Counted from the stretch's first letter, positions 10,542-21,655 are shown. The stretch is DNA of 64,000 nt from Nothopassalora personata (GCA_033816765.1 CM066294.1:1984001-2048000), one strand, 5' to 3'. Numbers and translations are program-made. Notes: a model not told the origin generated them from the sequence alone.

Positions 10542-12107
10542 ATGGCAAATTTTGATGCGAACGTCAAGGACTTTCCCCCTTCGAACAAAGGCTCACTCTT
10601 CCAGGATGAAGTGCGTTGCTCAGCTTCGACAGGCATCAACGTGCTCATCGTCGGTGCTGGAGTGGGCGGATTGACAGCTGCGCTCGAATGCCATCGTAAA
10701 GGACATTCAGTGCAAGTTTTGGAAAGATCCACGAAAGCGAGCGCCGGAGGTATGCATTATTCATGTATTGCCTTCGTTTGATATGCTGACGAGGTTATAG
10801 GCGATATGTTTACGATTGGCTCAAGTGCCCTCATAATGCTCGATAACTACCCAGGTATGAAGCGCGAGTATGACGAAGTGTCTGTGCACAATCTCTGGAT
10901 GAGGTTCTCCAAATGGACTGGTGAAGCCATCGGACCCATATTCCCTTTTGGAGCTGGTGCGCCTGGAGCAGAAAAGTACAAGAGTACGAAGCCGCCGATG
11001 GAGACCCAATTACGACCACAATTCCATGCGATGCTGTACCATCAGCTGGAGCGTTTCGGGATCAGGGTGCGGTTCGGCATGCGAGTTCAAGGCTACTTCG
11101 AAGACGCAGAGCGCGGTATTGGCGGCGTAGTGACGGACCAGGGCGAGCGCTTTGAAGCTGATCTCGTCGTCGCTGCCGATGGTCTCAACTCGAAATCGCA
11201 GATGCTGGTACCACGGACCACAGGTGATGCAAAGCCGACAGGCAGGACTGTATTCCGCGGCGTCTTCCCCCTAGAGGTCGCACAGTCTGATCCTCTCGTG
11301 AATGAAATATTCGGTCCCAAGGATGACAAAAATCCCATGATGCAAGTCTGGCTAGGACCTGACACGCATTCTGTCATTTTGGCATACCTGGACAAGCATG
11401 GAAACAATGGAAAGCTCGTTTTCAGGCTCGCTTTCCGTGAGCCAGACGGTCAGACGAGAAAAGAGTCGTGGCATGATACAGTGTCGAGTGATGAGGTGCT
11501 GCATGTGATTGACCGCCTACCAGGCTGGTCCGAAGCCATGAAGCGTCTCATCAGCATTACACCACCGGAGACAATCGTTGCATGGCCACTCAATCCTCGA
11601 AATCCGAACCCAGTCTGGCATTCGCCGGAGGCAAGAGTTTTGCAGCTGGGTGATGCTGCGCATCCATTCCTACCTACAAGCGGCAATGGTGCGACTCAAG
11701 CCATCGAGGACAGCGTCACCATCGCAGAATGTCTAGCACAAGCCGGCAAGGATCAAGTCACCACTGCAGTGAGGGTACACAACCTGCTGCGAGCAGACAG
11801 GGTCTCGTGCTGTCAGCTTCTCGGCTTCGCCAACGCGGAGCGCTTTCAGAAGACGGACTTTGACGCTGTCGGCAAAGACCCGAGCAAAGTGCAGCCCAAG
11901 CTACCGAAGTGGATTTGGTCGCTGGACTCAGAGCAGTATGCGCACGAAAATTACGTCAAGGCAGCGGCAAGTCTTATTCCGGGCGGTCCGTCGTTCGATA
12001 ACACTAACATACCGCCTGGACATGTACCGAAACCGTGGACGATCAACGAAGTGGAAGCGATACAGAAAGCTGGCCGGCATGTCGAGTTGACTGGTGATTG
12101 GAGCTGA
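10542..12107 (+). CDS. FAD-dependent monooxygenase, salicylate-hydroxylase-like
   Basis: Two exons, 10542-10749 and 10801-12107, joined across a 51-bp intron, give 504 residues. The Rossmann FAD motif reads [11 protein letters not shown] near residue 29, with the trailing acidic residue in QVLE. The DG motif is [12 protein letters not shown] near 210, and the GD motif that contacts FAD ribose is [18 protein letters not shown] near 370. These three in order define class A flavoprotein hydroxylases (PF01494), which use NAD(P)H and O2 to hydroxylate aromatic or polyketide substrates. There is no signal peptide or membrane segment, so it is probably cytosolic. The substrate cannot be read from sequence. 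The Zn2Cys6 regulator upstream suggests an inducible catabolic or secondary-metabolic role. Confidence 0.87.
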
Positions 12108-12486
12108 TCGGTCGACACAACGCAAAAGGTGAAGTCCAGAGAGGCATGGATAGAGCAAACTCACCTGTACACCCGCTTTCGGTCATGCCGCAACTTGAAT
12201 GAACAGATGTGGTGTGACAGCTGTATTCGGTCGTCTTGTGCACGTCAGCCTGAAGCAGCATTACCTAATCGCTTTACCTACCTAGGCAGATCAAGGTCGG
12301 AGCTGTTTGCGGAGAGCTCTGGATTTGATGTGCCGCCCTGCAGCTGCCCCCATCAAGCTGTAGCGATAATGTCGTCAACGGCTAGCTTATACCGCACTTT
12401 CAAGATAACATAAGAACAACTCCCAACTTACAGAGTTATACAAGACGTACTGAACAGCCCTGGACAGCGATCATCACGACTTCACC
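12108..12486. other. Intergenic, nothing recognised
   Basis: 379 bp; no coding frame of note. Confidence 0.4.
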
Positions 12487-13125
12487 ATGACAGGCACATG
12501 GCAAACCCACAACAACGCCCCAAAAATCAAAGACCCAACAGCCGATACCTTCAAGATCACAGCACCACCAAAGACCGACATCTGGCGTCGCACCGACGAT
12601 GACGACGTCTTCAACGCCCCCATAATTTACCACAAACTCAAGGCCTCCGACTTCAAGTCCATCTCCGTAACAATCTTCGCACCCTGGAGAACCCAATACG
12701 ACCAAGGCGGCCTAATCCTCGCCTTCCCCTCGGCCTCCGGCGACCTCAAGAATTCCAAATGGATCAAAGCCGGCATCGAGTACCACAACAACGTCTCGGT
12801 CCTTGGAATCGTCGGAACGGATCGCTACAGCGATTGGAGTATCTCCCCAATGTCGCAGGAGCATCATCAGAAGGCGCGGTTCAAGTTTGAGAGGGTTGGG
12901 GAGACGTTGTGGGTATATGGTGCGCAGGAGAAGGGGAATGGGGAATTGGGGCCTATGAGGGAGGTGAAGTGGGCCTTTATGGAGGGGAGGTTGGAGAAGG
13001 AGGTTTGGGTGGGGGTTTATGCGGCGAAGCCGACGGTCAATGATGATGATGTTGAGGGGGTAGTGGGGGTTGAGGTTAGGTTCTCGGGGTTGGAGGTTGA
13101 GGTTGAGGGTGAGGGTGAGGATTGA
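12487..13125 (+). CDS. DUF1349 family (concanavalin A-like fold) protein
   Basis: Intronless, 212 residues. The pattern of a TDIWRR segment, VTIFAPWRTQYDQGGLIL, KAGIEYHNN and a KVWVGVYAAKPT-like stretch is typical of DUF1349 / regulation-of-enolase-like proteins, which are jelly-roll folds of about 200 residues of unsettled function. The C-terminal 30 residues are low complexity (Glu, Val, Gly), and the DNA there is strongly GT-rich on the plus strand. No signal peptide. It runs in the same direction as the monooxygenase, and an NmrA-like remnant begins about 15 bp after its stop. Confidence 0.78.
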   Translation: MTGTWQTHNNAPKIKDPTADTFKITAPPKTDIWRRTDDDDVFNAPIIYHKLKASDFKSISVTIFAPWRTQYDQGGLILAFPSASGDLKNSKWIKAGIEYHNNVSVLGIVGTDRYSDWSISPMSQEHHQKARFKFERVGETLWVYGAQEKGNGELGPMREVKWAFMEGRLEKEVWVGVYAAKPTVNDDDVEGVVGVEVRFSGLEVEVEGEGED

Positions 13126-13139
13126 GGGAAGGAGGAAGG

Positions 13140-13650
13140 CGGGCGAGACTATTTCAAATCTGAGCCTCCAGAACTTTATGCCAAGACATGTCTCATCTAC
13201 GTTGGGGCGTATAGCAGCAATGCCTGTCTTCGCCCGTTGCGAGAGCCTGTGAGGGGAGAATTTGTTACGATGCTACCTTGTTCAAATACAGTGAAGTGCC
13301 CTATCAACGATCCTGCTGGATCTGCTATGAGGGCATTCGGTCGTGCTGTGGTTGAAGATGAACCCATAGGGACGAAGCTGGTTGCTTGTGATGAGCAGAT
13401 CACTTTTGAGGATGCTTTTGAGGCCTGGTCGAAAGTCACGGGCAAGAGGTATCGATGCATTGCAGCAGGTCTAGACGAGGTCCATGCGATGACGGGGAGT
13501 CCACTGGAGGTGCTTGAGAGTCCTGCCTACGTGGGAGATTATGGGTTTGCTGCTGGGCCGGACGGCGTCGTCTACCCATCGCAGCTGCGTAGGAAAGTTG
13601 AGACGCGGAGCTATGGGACGTATCTGCGTAGCAGGCTCTGTTATAGAGTC
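13140..13650 (+). pseudogene. NmrA-like family fragment lacking its N-terminal Rossmann domain
   Basis: An open frame reads PELYAKTCLIYVGAY, then VTMLPCSNTVKCPINDPAG, then ITFEDAFEAWSKVTGKRY and ESPAYVGDYGF. This order resembles the C-terminal half of fungal NmrA-like NAD(P)-binding proteins, where a WAKT-LYLGAY element precedes a V-P-D/N-x-x-D-x-G segment. The dinucleotide-binding N-terminus is absent: the frame starts directly after the stop of the DUF1349 gene, and no ATG suits a full protein. After about 13640 the reading frame loses family character. I read it as a truncated, probably non-functional relic. A missed upstream exon is unlikely because the space is taken by the neighbouring gene. 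Confidence 0.6.
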
Positions 13651-16087
13651 AGTGTTTCAACTACATCCGTTTCCAATAACGGTACTTCGCTTTCAGTCCA
13701 CTCAAACCACAGCATTCTCCATCCCCTGATCATTCCCGCCACCCACAGATCGTACCGTCCCTCACCCATCCTTCGAATACCTCCCAGCATCATGCTACAA
13801 CCACTCCCCATCCCTATGCCAATGCAACCCCCAATGCGAAGGCCCTTTCCCGCACAGTTGCCAAAACAAAGAAACCCCACTGTCCTCGTCAACCATCTCT
13901 CCACACACACATCCCAGCCCGGGCCCGTGTTCACCTCAGCGAGATCGATCGGGCCTTGAACCATAGTGAACATCACTCAACTCTGCAGCTGTCGAAGAAT
14001 TATACACGGTACGCCGACATCCAAGAGGAAGTCCTGACCTTGCAGGCAGGATCCACGCGCGTCTATTGCGAGTTTCGATTCTGTTCAGGACTCGAGCGTG
14101 AGACTTTGGGGACAAATGAGGTCTGGGGTGAGCATGAATTCGTATGCGAGTTTCAAGGCGCCGTAGATGTGGATCGGCGGAGCGAATCACTGGCACGGCT
14201 TGGAGTGGGGCGAAGGTATTCCACTCCTTTCCGGTTGCTGCGTCAGCGATTCTTCCCTAGACCGCAACATGTTTGGTGCGTCGTCGCCAGCTTTGCCAGA
14301 GCAACATTAGTTGAGCCAGGTATGAGAAGAGTAGTCGAAAATCTACATCTGATGAATACAGCCATTTCTGGTCACCAGCTAGCGCTGTCCAGTTCAGTGA
14401 CGGTCTTGCCGGGTCGTTGATACGCTCTTCCTGGCGCATTGTCTAGATCTGGTAGGATTTTCGGCCAAACAGTCCTGCACACGCCGAATGTCCTTTGACA
14501 TACCGTTCTCCCTCGCTTTCCTGGTTATAGGCTGATATACATCGGAGAAAGATAGTTGGACCAGGTGAGAATGTAGACTCTACCACTATTGGACTTAAAC
14601 TCGACGTTCACCAACGGCATTATATTCCTTGCTGCGTACAGTTACAGCCGGCGCTGATCAGCTTAGAGCCAGAGCATAGATCGCTGGCTGGTTGTACGTC
14701 GACAGATTGGCAGAACCTGTGCACTTTCGTAGGTGTTGAACAGCTTATGTATACTTACTTTGAGGCCCAGAGTGCGCTTGAGACATGTCTGGCTGCTATA
14801 ACGATGAAGACAGGGGCAGGCGGAAGGCTCGACCATTCTTGGCTTTTGGTGCACGAAGTCTGTCTGCTGGAGGCTCTGTCATATCCGTTCCGTCAGGGTG
14901 CATGGGCTTCCCCAACGACATGGACAGTAGGCTTAGCTACATTATCTGTGGCTTTCTTTGCTCGAATGCGTCAGACTGGCACACATAGGGCATGAGGCTA
15001 GTGGGTGTTCGTCGGATAGCCTACGGCCGAGAGACAGTACGGACGTTATTGTGAGGGCCGGCCTGAAGCCTTCTTCTCAGCCTGCTTCGGGAGTTGTCGA
15101 GCACGTTGGAGTTGGACCGGAAAATCTATGGGCAGCCCCCATTCTCGACTACGGGCAGCGCCCAGTCTGACTAATCAATCAAATCCCATCAAATGGTGAA
15201 CACCCACGCCCCAGCCCTCCGCTGCACTTGGGTCCTCCCACGAGACCCTCCCTCCCTCCGGGGCCCTTCCTACCGTGGGCCCCTCCCAAGTTTGCTGCGG
15301 CTACAGGAAAGATAGATGCTATTAGCCCTCGCCAGGCGGGCAAGCGCATTTTGGAGTCTTAGAGAGCCAATCAAATTTTGAGTGATGACTAAGATTGGGT
15401 GCTGCCCGCAGTCAAAAATGGGGACTTGCGCATTCTTTACGTCCGTAGCAGCGCAAAGACAGACACGGCGATCTTCCAAGAAGGTGTGCATGTCATGGTA
15501 CCCAGCCACGAAATAGCGTATCCAAGCGATTCCAAGTAACGCGTTGAATAGTCGAGATGCAGTCCCTCCGGCGAGGCACAATGTCTGCCACTATTGGGTA
15601 GTCCTGCCCCATGAATTATGTCGATTCCCTACCTGGTGTAGCGGGCATGAACTTGGCCAGAGACCCTTGCAGCAAGACTAGGTTCAATTGTAGCCTGCGT
15701 GCCTTCTAGCGGTCAGCCGTTATAGAGAGCTCGAGCGATCAAGAAGAGAATATGCTTGGCACCTAAACAGCTGCCTGAGGCTTTTGTGGAGCCGCACATC
15801 CTTGGCATCTGGACCTCGCGCTGGCGCTCGCGCTCATAAGTCATAACTGACCCGATCGGTTCACGGGAGCGCCTCGAGAATCCACGATGGCTCGATTAAG
15901 CGTGTCATTTCGTCCGTCCGCGGATCTCCATCATACAGTCGTGCTACAGGAACTCGAGTTTAGACGTCTCCATACCGTTGACCCCTTGCACCGTTGCTAC
16001 TATATCTTTGCTGACGATTCAGACGTTTGGTGCGATTGAGCAAGGCAATATTGTCAGTCGCGGCAGGACCGATTTGCCACCGTTCGC
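13651..16087. other. 2.4-kb gene-poor region
   Basis: No gene I can support. A frame at about 13690-14420 stays open without an ATG and has a coding-like middle (around 13990-14220), but I recognise no family. An inverted-repeat element lies at 15134-15426. The rest shows no structure I can name. Confidence 0.4.
15134..15426. mobile_element. Small inverted-repeat element (MITE-like relic)
   Basis: Positions 15134-15168 and the reverse complement of 15392-15426 align over 35 bases with 29 identities. All six differences are transitions (C/T or G/A). The arms enclose about 220 bp with no coding content. Similarity may continue a little outward (GGAC on both sides) but fades. The arrangement fits a non-autonomous DNA transposon with terminal inverted repeats, or a folded remnant of one. 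Transition-only divergence is what repeat-induced point mutation leaves in ascomycetes. No target-site duplication was identified, so the exact ends are unknown. Confidence 0.55.
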
Positions 16088-16549
16088 TCAAGGTCCAAGG
16101 CCACCATGAGCAGGTCCATGCATCGTCTTGGCCCAGATCTGCTGCCACTTCCCGTCTATCTTCCTGAACTCGCACGATGAACATGCAGGCCTCGTCACAC
16201 CAGGGGGAGCGCCTGTCGTCTCCGTGTTGTAGTAGACCAGAGCACTGGCTCGCTTCATATCGAGATCGGTGTTGATATCCCCACAGCGCACGCGGAAGTC
16301 TGGACAGTTGGTACAATGTGCTTTGAGCAGCAGTATGAATTCATCTATGTTCAAGGTTGCATCAGATATCTGCTTGAAGCCAGGGGCGACGAAGTGAAAG
16401 GTCGAGTCCGTCCTCTCCAGTCTGCGAGCATTGACGCCATCGATACCGTCGAGAACGCATCTTTGCACGTATGCAATGACTTCTTCCTCGGTCTCAGGGT
16501 CCTTGGTGTCGGCGGGAGAGGATGCGGCTGAAGGAGCTGGAGTCTGCAT
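16088..16549 (-). CDS. Small hypothetical protein, possibly NTF2/SnoaL-like
   Basis: 153 residues from the ATG at 16547-16549; the frame is open further upstream but without family character. The protein begins with a Pro/Ala/Ser-rich leader, then a helical EEVIAYVQRCVLDG stretch, a middle ISDATLNIDEFILLLKAHC and a C-terminal CEFRKIDGKWQQIWAK. An alpha helix followed by a strand with a K-x-D-G-K-W turn is seen in NTF2-like (SnoaL) proteins, but I cannot confirm that family. It has several cysteines (CxxCxxF near the end) and no signal peptide from the chosen start. It stands alone in a gene-poor zone, and expression is unknown. Confidence 0.5.
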   Translation of the reverse strand: MQTPAPSAASSPADTKDPETEEEVIAYVQRCVLDGIDGVNARRLERTDSTFHFVAPGFKQISDATLNIDEFILLLKAHCTNCPDFRVRCGDINTDLDMKRASALVYYNTETTGAPPGVTRPACSSCEFRKIDGKWQQIWAKTMHGPAHGGLGP

Positions 16550-17131
16550 GGTCGACGGGAGCTTGGACGTGGGAGAGTGTGACGGGATCACGAACACAAT
16601 CGTGACGATGTTCCTGATGGAAATAGACTCGAATGACTTGGTCAACAAACTGGTGAACAACGACTACAGAGTTGTGATGTTGTTGTATAATAGGATGACT
16701 TGCAGGAATAGAACTGTTCTAGCTCCACCTCATCCGCCCCGTCACCCACACGACCTCATTAGTAGGAATAGGCCGTGTGGCTGTACATACCATGCATGTA
16801 CCTTAGGCAGGAAATAGAGTTCGCGTTGCCGTTGACCGCCTGCGCAGGATTCCCTTAGCTGTGCTACCTCCGTAGGCACGAGAAAAGAAGCTGCAGACAG
16901 CACACAGCACACAGCACCCACCCACCCACCCACCCTCCCACGCAATTCGCGGGCACGCACGTGGACACCGCTCCGACGTGGAAAGCGACACGCCACGGCA
17001 GAAGGACGCGCAGAAACAGCAGACACTGTTGCGAGGCGACCATCGTTGCCATCCCCGCAGCGCCATCTCCCACCACCCGAAGCTCCCCAAGTCCAAGTCC
17101 AAGTCCCATTCTTGAGACGGCCAGACCGCAG
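16550..17131. other. Divergent promoter interval with C-rich simple repeats
   Basis: 582 bp between the small minus-strand gene and the DUF7918 gene. It holds a CCCA repeat at 16915-16935 and AAGTCC repeats near 17089-17106. No separate gene is supported. Confidence 0.5.
16915..16935. repeat. CCCA microsatellite
   Basis: Five tandem copies of CCCA (CACCC register), upstream of the DUF7918-type gene. Confidence 0.85.
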
Positions 17132-19100
17132 ATGCCTTGCTTCAAGGGCCTTGCGGTCAGTATACACACGCCCGATGGCCCCATCCCCGAGTTCTCCGTC
17201 CAGAAGCAGTCGCGGCAGAGTCGCATATCCACCTACATACCGGTCCCGCCTGCAAAAGTCCCCGTTGGTTCGGCCACGGGCAAGCCCGAGCAGTCCACCT
17301 TTGCCATCAGCATCACCCTGCTCACGCCGGGCCTCAACGTGCCCTACTCGACACCCAAAGCCACACCAGAGGACCCATACCCGAAGCCCAGGGTGGTGGG
17401 AGGACTGCCGGGCTTCACTGGCGAACGTGCCAAGTATGCCGCCTCGATACCTCCCTACATCCCCCGCACCACCAATCCCAACGAGACCATTGCAGCCTAC
17501 ATCTACTTCGACGGACGAGCAAAGGAGGAAGTCGCGACACTACTGCGGCTGGGTGAAGAGACGTGGGTGAACTCGAGATGGGTCAGTGTTCCAGAATCGG
17601 AAGGTGGAGGCCTGGCCGAACGCGAGTTCCTGTTTCGAGAGGTGGGACTGGAGAGATGGCTCAATGGCCTCGATCTCGAAGGCAGCAGCAAGGACAAGCA
17701 GGACCGCATTGAAAAGCGGCAGCGGAGACTAGAGAAGGCACGTCGCAAGCGGAAAGAGAAGGAGGGCGCGAACAGTGACAGCGAGAGTGGCGGCAAGGAC
17801 GATGCTGCTAAGCGAAGGCATGGGCTGCTTCGATATGGCGGCGACGGTAGCGCTCCAGTCGAGGACATTGACAACGACGAAGGGTTGTTCGACTCCGACA
17901 ACAGCGACTCGGACGACGAGCCACCGCAACCGGAAGCCGCAGGCCAGATCAAGGTTGCCCTGTTCCGGGTGCTTGCCAGCGGCGAGATCAAGCGAGGAGA
18001 GTACTCGCCACAGTTCGACGCACACGATGATGACGAAAACATGGAGCAGAACGGCAATGGCGAGGGAGGTGATGCAGACGTCGACCACACCACAAGTTTT
18101 GCCAAACCCAAGACATTGGATCCCAAAACTATCAGCACGCAAACAGTAACAGGCTTGGATCCCCCAGAATCACCTTACGCAGTGTTCACATTCTTCTATC
18201 GAGGCGAGAAGCAGCTACGCAAGATGGGCATGCTCGGAAGTCCAGAAGCTGAGAAGACGCCGCAGTCCACGAAGCGGAAGTCGTCAGGGCCAGACTTCTC
18301 GAAGCTCGGTCCGCTCAAGGCACAGGGAACGGTCGGATACTCAGGCTATCGGGAACGAAAGGCCAAGGAGAGGGATGTCGACGCCATGGACAGTGATGCC
18401 GATGATGAGGATGAAGAGAGGTTGCCAGACGGGCCTGACGATGAAGACGCCAAGCAAGAGAATGGCAACCACTATCTATCACCCGAAGATGCTAAGCGCA
18501 TCCGCGAGACCGCAGAGGGTGTGGGCAAAATCAAGGTCAGTACGAACCACTATCTCCAATGAATGACAAGATACTGACTTCTCACAGCTCAAGCGGCAGC
18601 ACTCTGGTGATTCAGTCAACGACCAGATGAAGAAATCGCCTCATCTCAAGACCGAAGAGGCTTCCCCAGTGGGCACGCCCAAGTCCATCACCAGCACTGG
18701 CGCGAATGCTGGCACACCACCTGATGCTCTATCACCGGGTCCAGACGCGGAGGCATTGGCCAGCCCTTTCAAGCGCCATAGAGCGAGCATGCCCGGGCTG
18801 AACAACAGCTTCGGTTCCCTGGGCTCGACGCCGAACGAAACCCTGCTGTCTGCGACATCGATGGCTGACGCACCTCCCAGCGATGCTCAGCATAGACCAG
18901 CGTCCACACCGGAAGTCAAGCGAGACGTTCCACCGCCGCCGACAGCGGAGACCTTGGATGAGGAATTGTGACTGCGTTATCTCTCCAACCATATTGAACA
19001 GCCTTTGCTAATGTGAAGGGTTCAAAGAGGACAGTATATCACATTGAGGACTGACGAGCCTAAGCCTCCGAAGAAGGCCAAGAAGTCCAACTCAGATTAG
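17132..19100 (+). CDS. DUF7918-type nuclear protein, three exons
   Basis: Exons 17132-18535, 18588-18967 and 19019-19100 give 621 residues. The N-terminus starts MPCFKGLAVSIHTPDG and contains YIYFDGRAKEEVATLLRLGEE, as in the fungal DUF7918 domain that covers the first 200 or so residues. A highly charged segment (KRQRRLEKARRKRKEKE) and acidic Asp/Glu runs follow, then YAVFTFFYRGEKQLRKMG. The second intron, 18536-18587, is clear. The last intron, 18968-19018, is my inference: without it the protein stops at EEL; with it the frame continues 27 codons to a basic PKPPKKAKKSNSD end that looks like a nuclear signal. Molecular function is unknown for this family. The start ATG is the one just before the conserved domain. 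Confidence 0.72.
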
Positions 19101-19139
19101 TCACCTGAAAACCTGGCACATGCGAAGGCTAAGGCCTGG

Positions 19140-19381
19140 ACCGTGTCAACCGCGATGGACAAGCAGCCGTTGACTTTGGTGCGACGTCACCTTCTCTGGA
19201 AGAGACCTTCCTATTCGGCACCACACCTATCCAGCCGCAAAATTCACTTCAGCACCCACCCAGCGACATGAGTCGCCGCAGTCATCTCCGCCAACCCGAC
19301 GAGGAATTCGATGATGCTGAGGACGGTGCTATTTCTGACCTCGAAATGGATGATCAGAAACGTCACAGGCGAAGAAGGTAG
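19140..19381 (+). other. Coding-like segment downstream of the DUF7918 gene
   Basis: The frame ending in the stop at 19379-19381 reads as protein: GQAAVDFGATSPSLEETF, then NSLQHPPSDMSRRSHLRQ, then an acidic DEEFDDAEDGAISDLEMDD and a terminal RHRRRR. An internal ATG at 19268 would give 37 residues. It may be an extra 3' exon of the DUF7918 gene or a leftover of an older longer C-terminus. I found no clean splice junction that joins it in frame. Confidence 0.3.
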
Positions 19382-19844
19382 CGAGCGAGTGAGAGTCTTT
19401 CATTTTGTAGTTTGGCGAGCGCAGCAGCGATTCTTGAGGGTCAAGGACAACACCAGGATATGGCGAGGCGCCACCGAGCGCCGGATCGTCTATAGAGCGC
19501 AGGTGCTTTTTGTATGCTGAGACTACGATTGCAGACAGTAAACGTATGTCATGAGATGTGTGATACGGCCACCAGGCATCCTGCACCACTTGCGCCGGTG
19601 TTGTACAGCATCTATCCCGCAAGGAAGACATGCAGGCTGACGGGCCGGTGTACAGCAAGCTGGCACTCGGCGGTTGCTCAGCCGTACTGTGGTCGTATAC
19701 AGCAGCTTACAGCGGCCCCCCCTTCTCATCTTCAGCGTGTCACTCTGTGCGGGCACCATCGAACTACATGACATCTCGTAGTGCAGTCGCGAAAAGGCTT
19801 TGGCACGTCAATCGACCCGCTGGAAGCAGTTGACAGGCATCCTG
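19382..19844. other. Intergenic upstream of the HET gene
   Basis: 463 bp with no supported coding content. Overlapping short frames on both strands lack family features. Confidence 0.4.
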
Positions 19845-21137
19845 ATGGCCGCCATCCCTGAACGAGGCCGCTGGAACGCCAACCCAAATCCTTTTCGGTA
19901 CAACGTAGCTGCGAGTGGCGACAGGATTCGACTTGTCCGCATTCTTCCCGAAAGCAGAGAATACAACATCAAACTCGAACTGGTCATCGAAGCTGTCGAC
20001 TGGCATGATGGCGGCACAGCGCAAATCAGACCTTATGAGGCATTGTCCTACTGTTGGGGTCACCCAAATCTGACGGAAGAAATCTTACTGAATGGTCAGA
20101 GCTTCATGGTGACTGGAAATCTTCATGCAGCCTTGGGCGCCCTTCACGACACCAACTACGCCACACCGTCCATACCTAGCCGTTCTGATGCGGGGCATAC
20201 GCGCTCCTATCAAAAATGGTACTGGATCGACGCAGTCTGCATCAACCAGCGAGACATCGAAGAGCGGACGCAGCAGGTCCGCCAGATGTGGCGAATCTTC
20301 CATGGCGCCCGAAAGGTGATCGCATGGTTTGGAACTTCTTGTGAGGAGGTCTCAGATCTTGCTGTCGCCTTGGAGACAGTCAAGAATCCTGCTCTCGATG
20401 CATGTTTGAGGGCTATGGAAGAGGAAACCATCGATCTCGCAATTGACTACCTACTGTCCTGTGAATATTTTCGACGAACCTGGATCATTCCCGAGATCAT
20501 GCAGGCGCAAAATGTCACTCTTCGATGTGGCAACGTAAGCCTCGACTGGACCGCAGATTTCATACCCTGGCTGCAGCGATCATATAGAGCTAAGGAGCCA
20601 AGGCATTCGCGAGCACGGAAATTATGCATGGCCCGAGCTCGTTTACAGGATAACAAGTCTCTACCTTCGGAAATATTCTCGATATATGCCAGAACCGAAT
20701 GCAGTGATGTACGGGATAAGATCTTCGCAATGCTCAGCGATCCTCGTCTACAGCTCTCTGGACCGGTCGCATGGCTCAGGGCGGACTACAGCATGTCCAA
20801 AGAAGAGGTTTGGCTGATGGCCATGAAGGAGCACTTCCACGAGCTTGACCGTGGACGGCAAGAAGGGCTTTTCACAGAGTCTGACGCCAAGGCATTTGAG
20901 ATGCTTCTATCCTCGGCGCTCGAGGTCGACCCGTCCGACTCAGCCTTCAACCAATGGCTTATTGGACACATCGAGGCAGCCTGGGAGTCTTCCGAGGGTG
21001 ATGTTGCCGTCACCAGACTATGGGAAGGTGGCCATGCAGCACTCTCACTGAAGGTACATCCCATGATTCGACCTATCCTGGCAACAGAGCCTACGGCTGA
21101 ATCGACCGAAGACGCGGAAGGAACGGCGGCGAAATAA
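19845..21137 (+). CDS. Heterokaryon-incompatibility (HET) domain protein
   Basis: Intronless, 430 residues from the ATG at 19845 (MAAIPERG); upstream in-frame codons have no ATG. The HET domain (PF06985) covers roughly residues 50-210. Its hallmark blocks are present: YEALSYCWG, the middle TGNLHAAL, then WIDAVCINQRDIEERTQQV and RKVIAWFG. In fungi such proteins act in non-self recognition and can trigger cell death when paired with an incompatible partner, although most family members have no assigned role. The C-terminal 200 residues have no obvious domain and no WD, ANK or TPR repeats. A broken gene follows downstream. Accessory location and paralogy are typical of this family. Confidence 0.9.
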   Translation: MAAIPERGRWNANPNPFRYNVAASGDRIRLVRILPESREYNIKLELVIEAVDWHDGGTAQIRPYEALSYCWGHPNLTEEILLNGQSFMVTGNLHAALGALHDTNYATPSIPSRSDAGHTRSYQKWYWIDAVCINQRDIEERTQQVRQMWRIFHGARKVIAWFGTSCEEVSDLAVALETVKNPALDACLRAMEEETIDLAIDYLLSCEYFRRTWIIPEIMQAQNVTLRCGNVSLDWTADFIPWLQRSYRAKEPRHSRARKLCMARARLQDNKSLPSEIFSIYARTECSDVRDKIFAMLSDPRLQLSGPVAWLRADYSMSKEEVWLMAMKEHFHELDRGRQEGLFTESDAKAFEMLLSSALEVDPSDSAFNQWLIGHIEAAWESSEGDVAVTRLWEGGHAALSLKVHPMIRPILATEPTAESTEDAEGTAAK

Positions 21138-21655
21138 TATGCAGATGCCAGTTACCAACATGTTTTGATATCTGGCCAGAACATTCACCTCATCAGAAGA
21201 TGAAGCTCGACCTTAGAGCTTGTTCAGTATTGGCACCTGCCATATGAACGCTAGCGCCAACGCTATCTTGATCGACGGGGATGTGACCGTGGTTTTGTCC
21301 TACCGTTGACAAGGAGACGAAGCCATCATGCAGAGTACGATCGATAAAGACTTCAAGCATGCGACCGGACTGGTAATCATATATCAGCTAGAGTGTAGTG
21401 TGAAGCACGACAAAGTGGCGCTGATGTACGAAGACAAGCTCGTTAAGTTCGACGTACCGAGTAACTCATGGCACAACAATCGCGGTTCGCGCAACTGTCG
21501 AGGTCAAAGAAAAACTTTGATATCCCACTAGACGACTCGCCGATGAGAAATACCATAGTCGTGGACTGATCGACAACAGCGGCACAGAAAGCAAATGCAC
21601 ACTCCAACCTTTTCAGTACACGGCCATCTACATATCTGTTGCATCCTCCTCTACC
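21138..21655. other. Intergenic, nothing recognised
   Basis: 518 bp between the HET gene and the broken gene; no convincing coding frame. Confidence 0.4.

Noticed and set aside
13956..14420. Plus-strand open frame with some coding-like sequence
   Set aside because: It has no ATG, no recognisable family and no clear splice partner; kept only as a remark in the gap entry.
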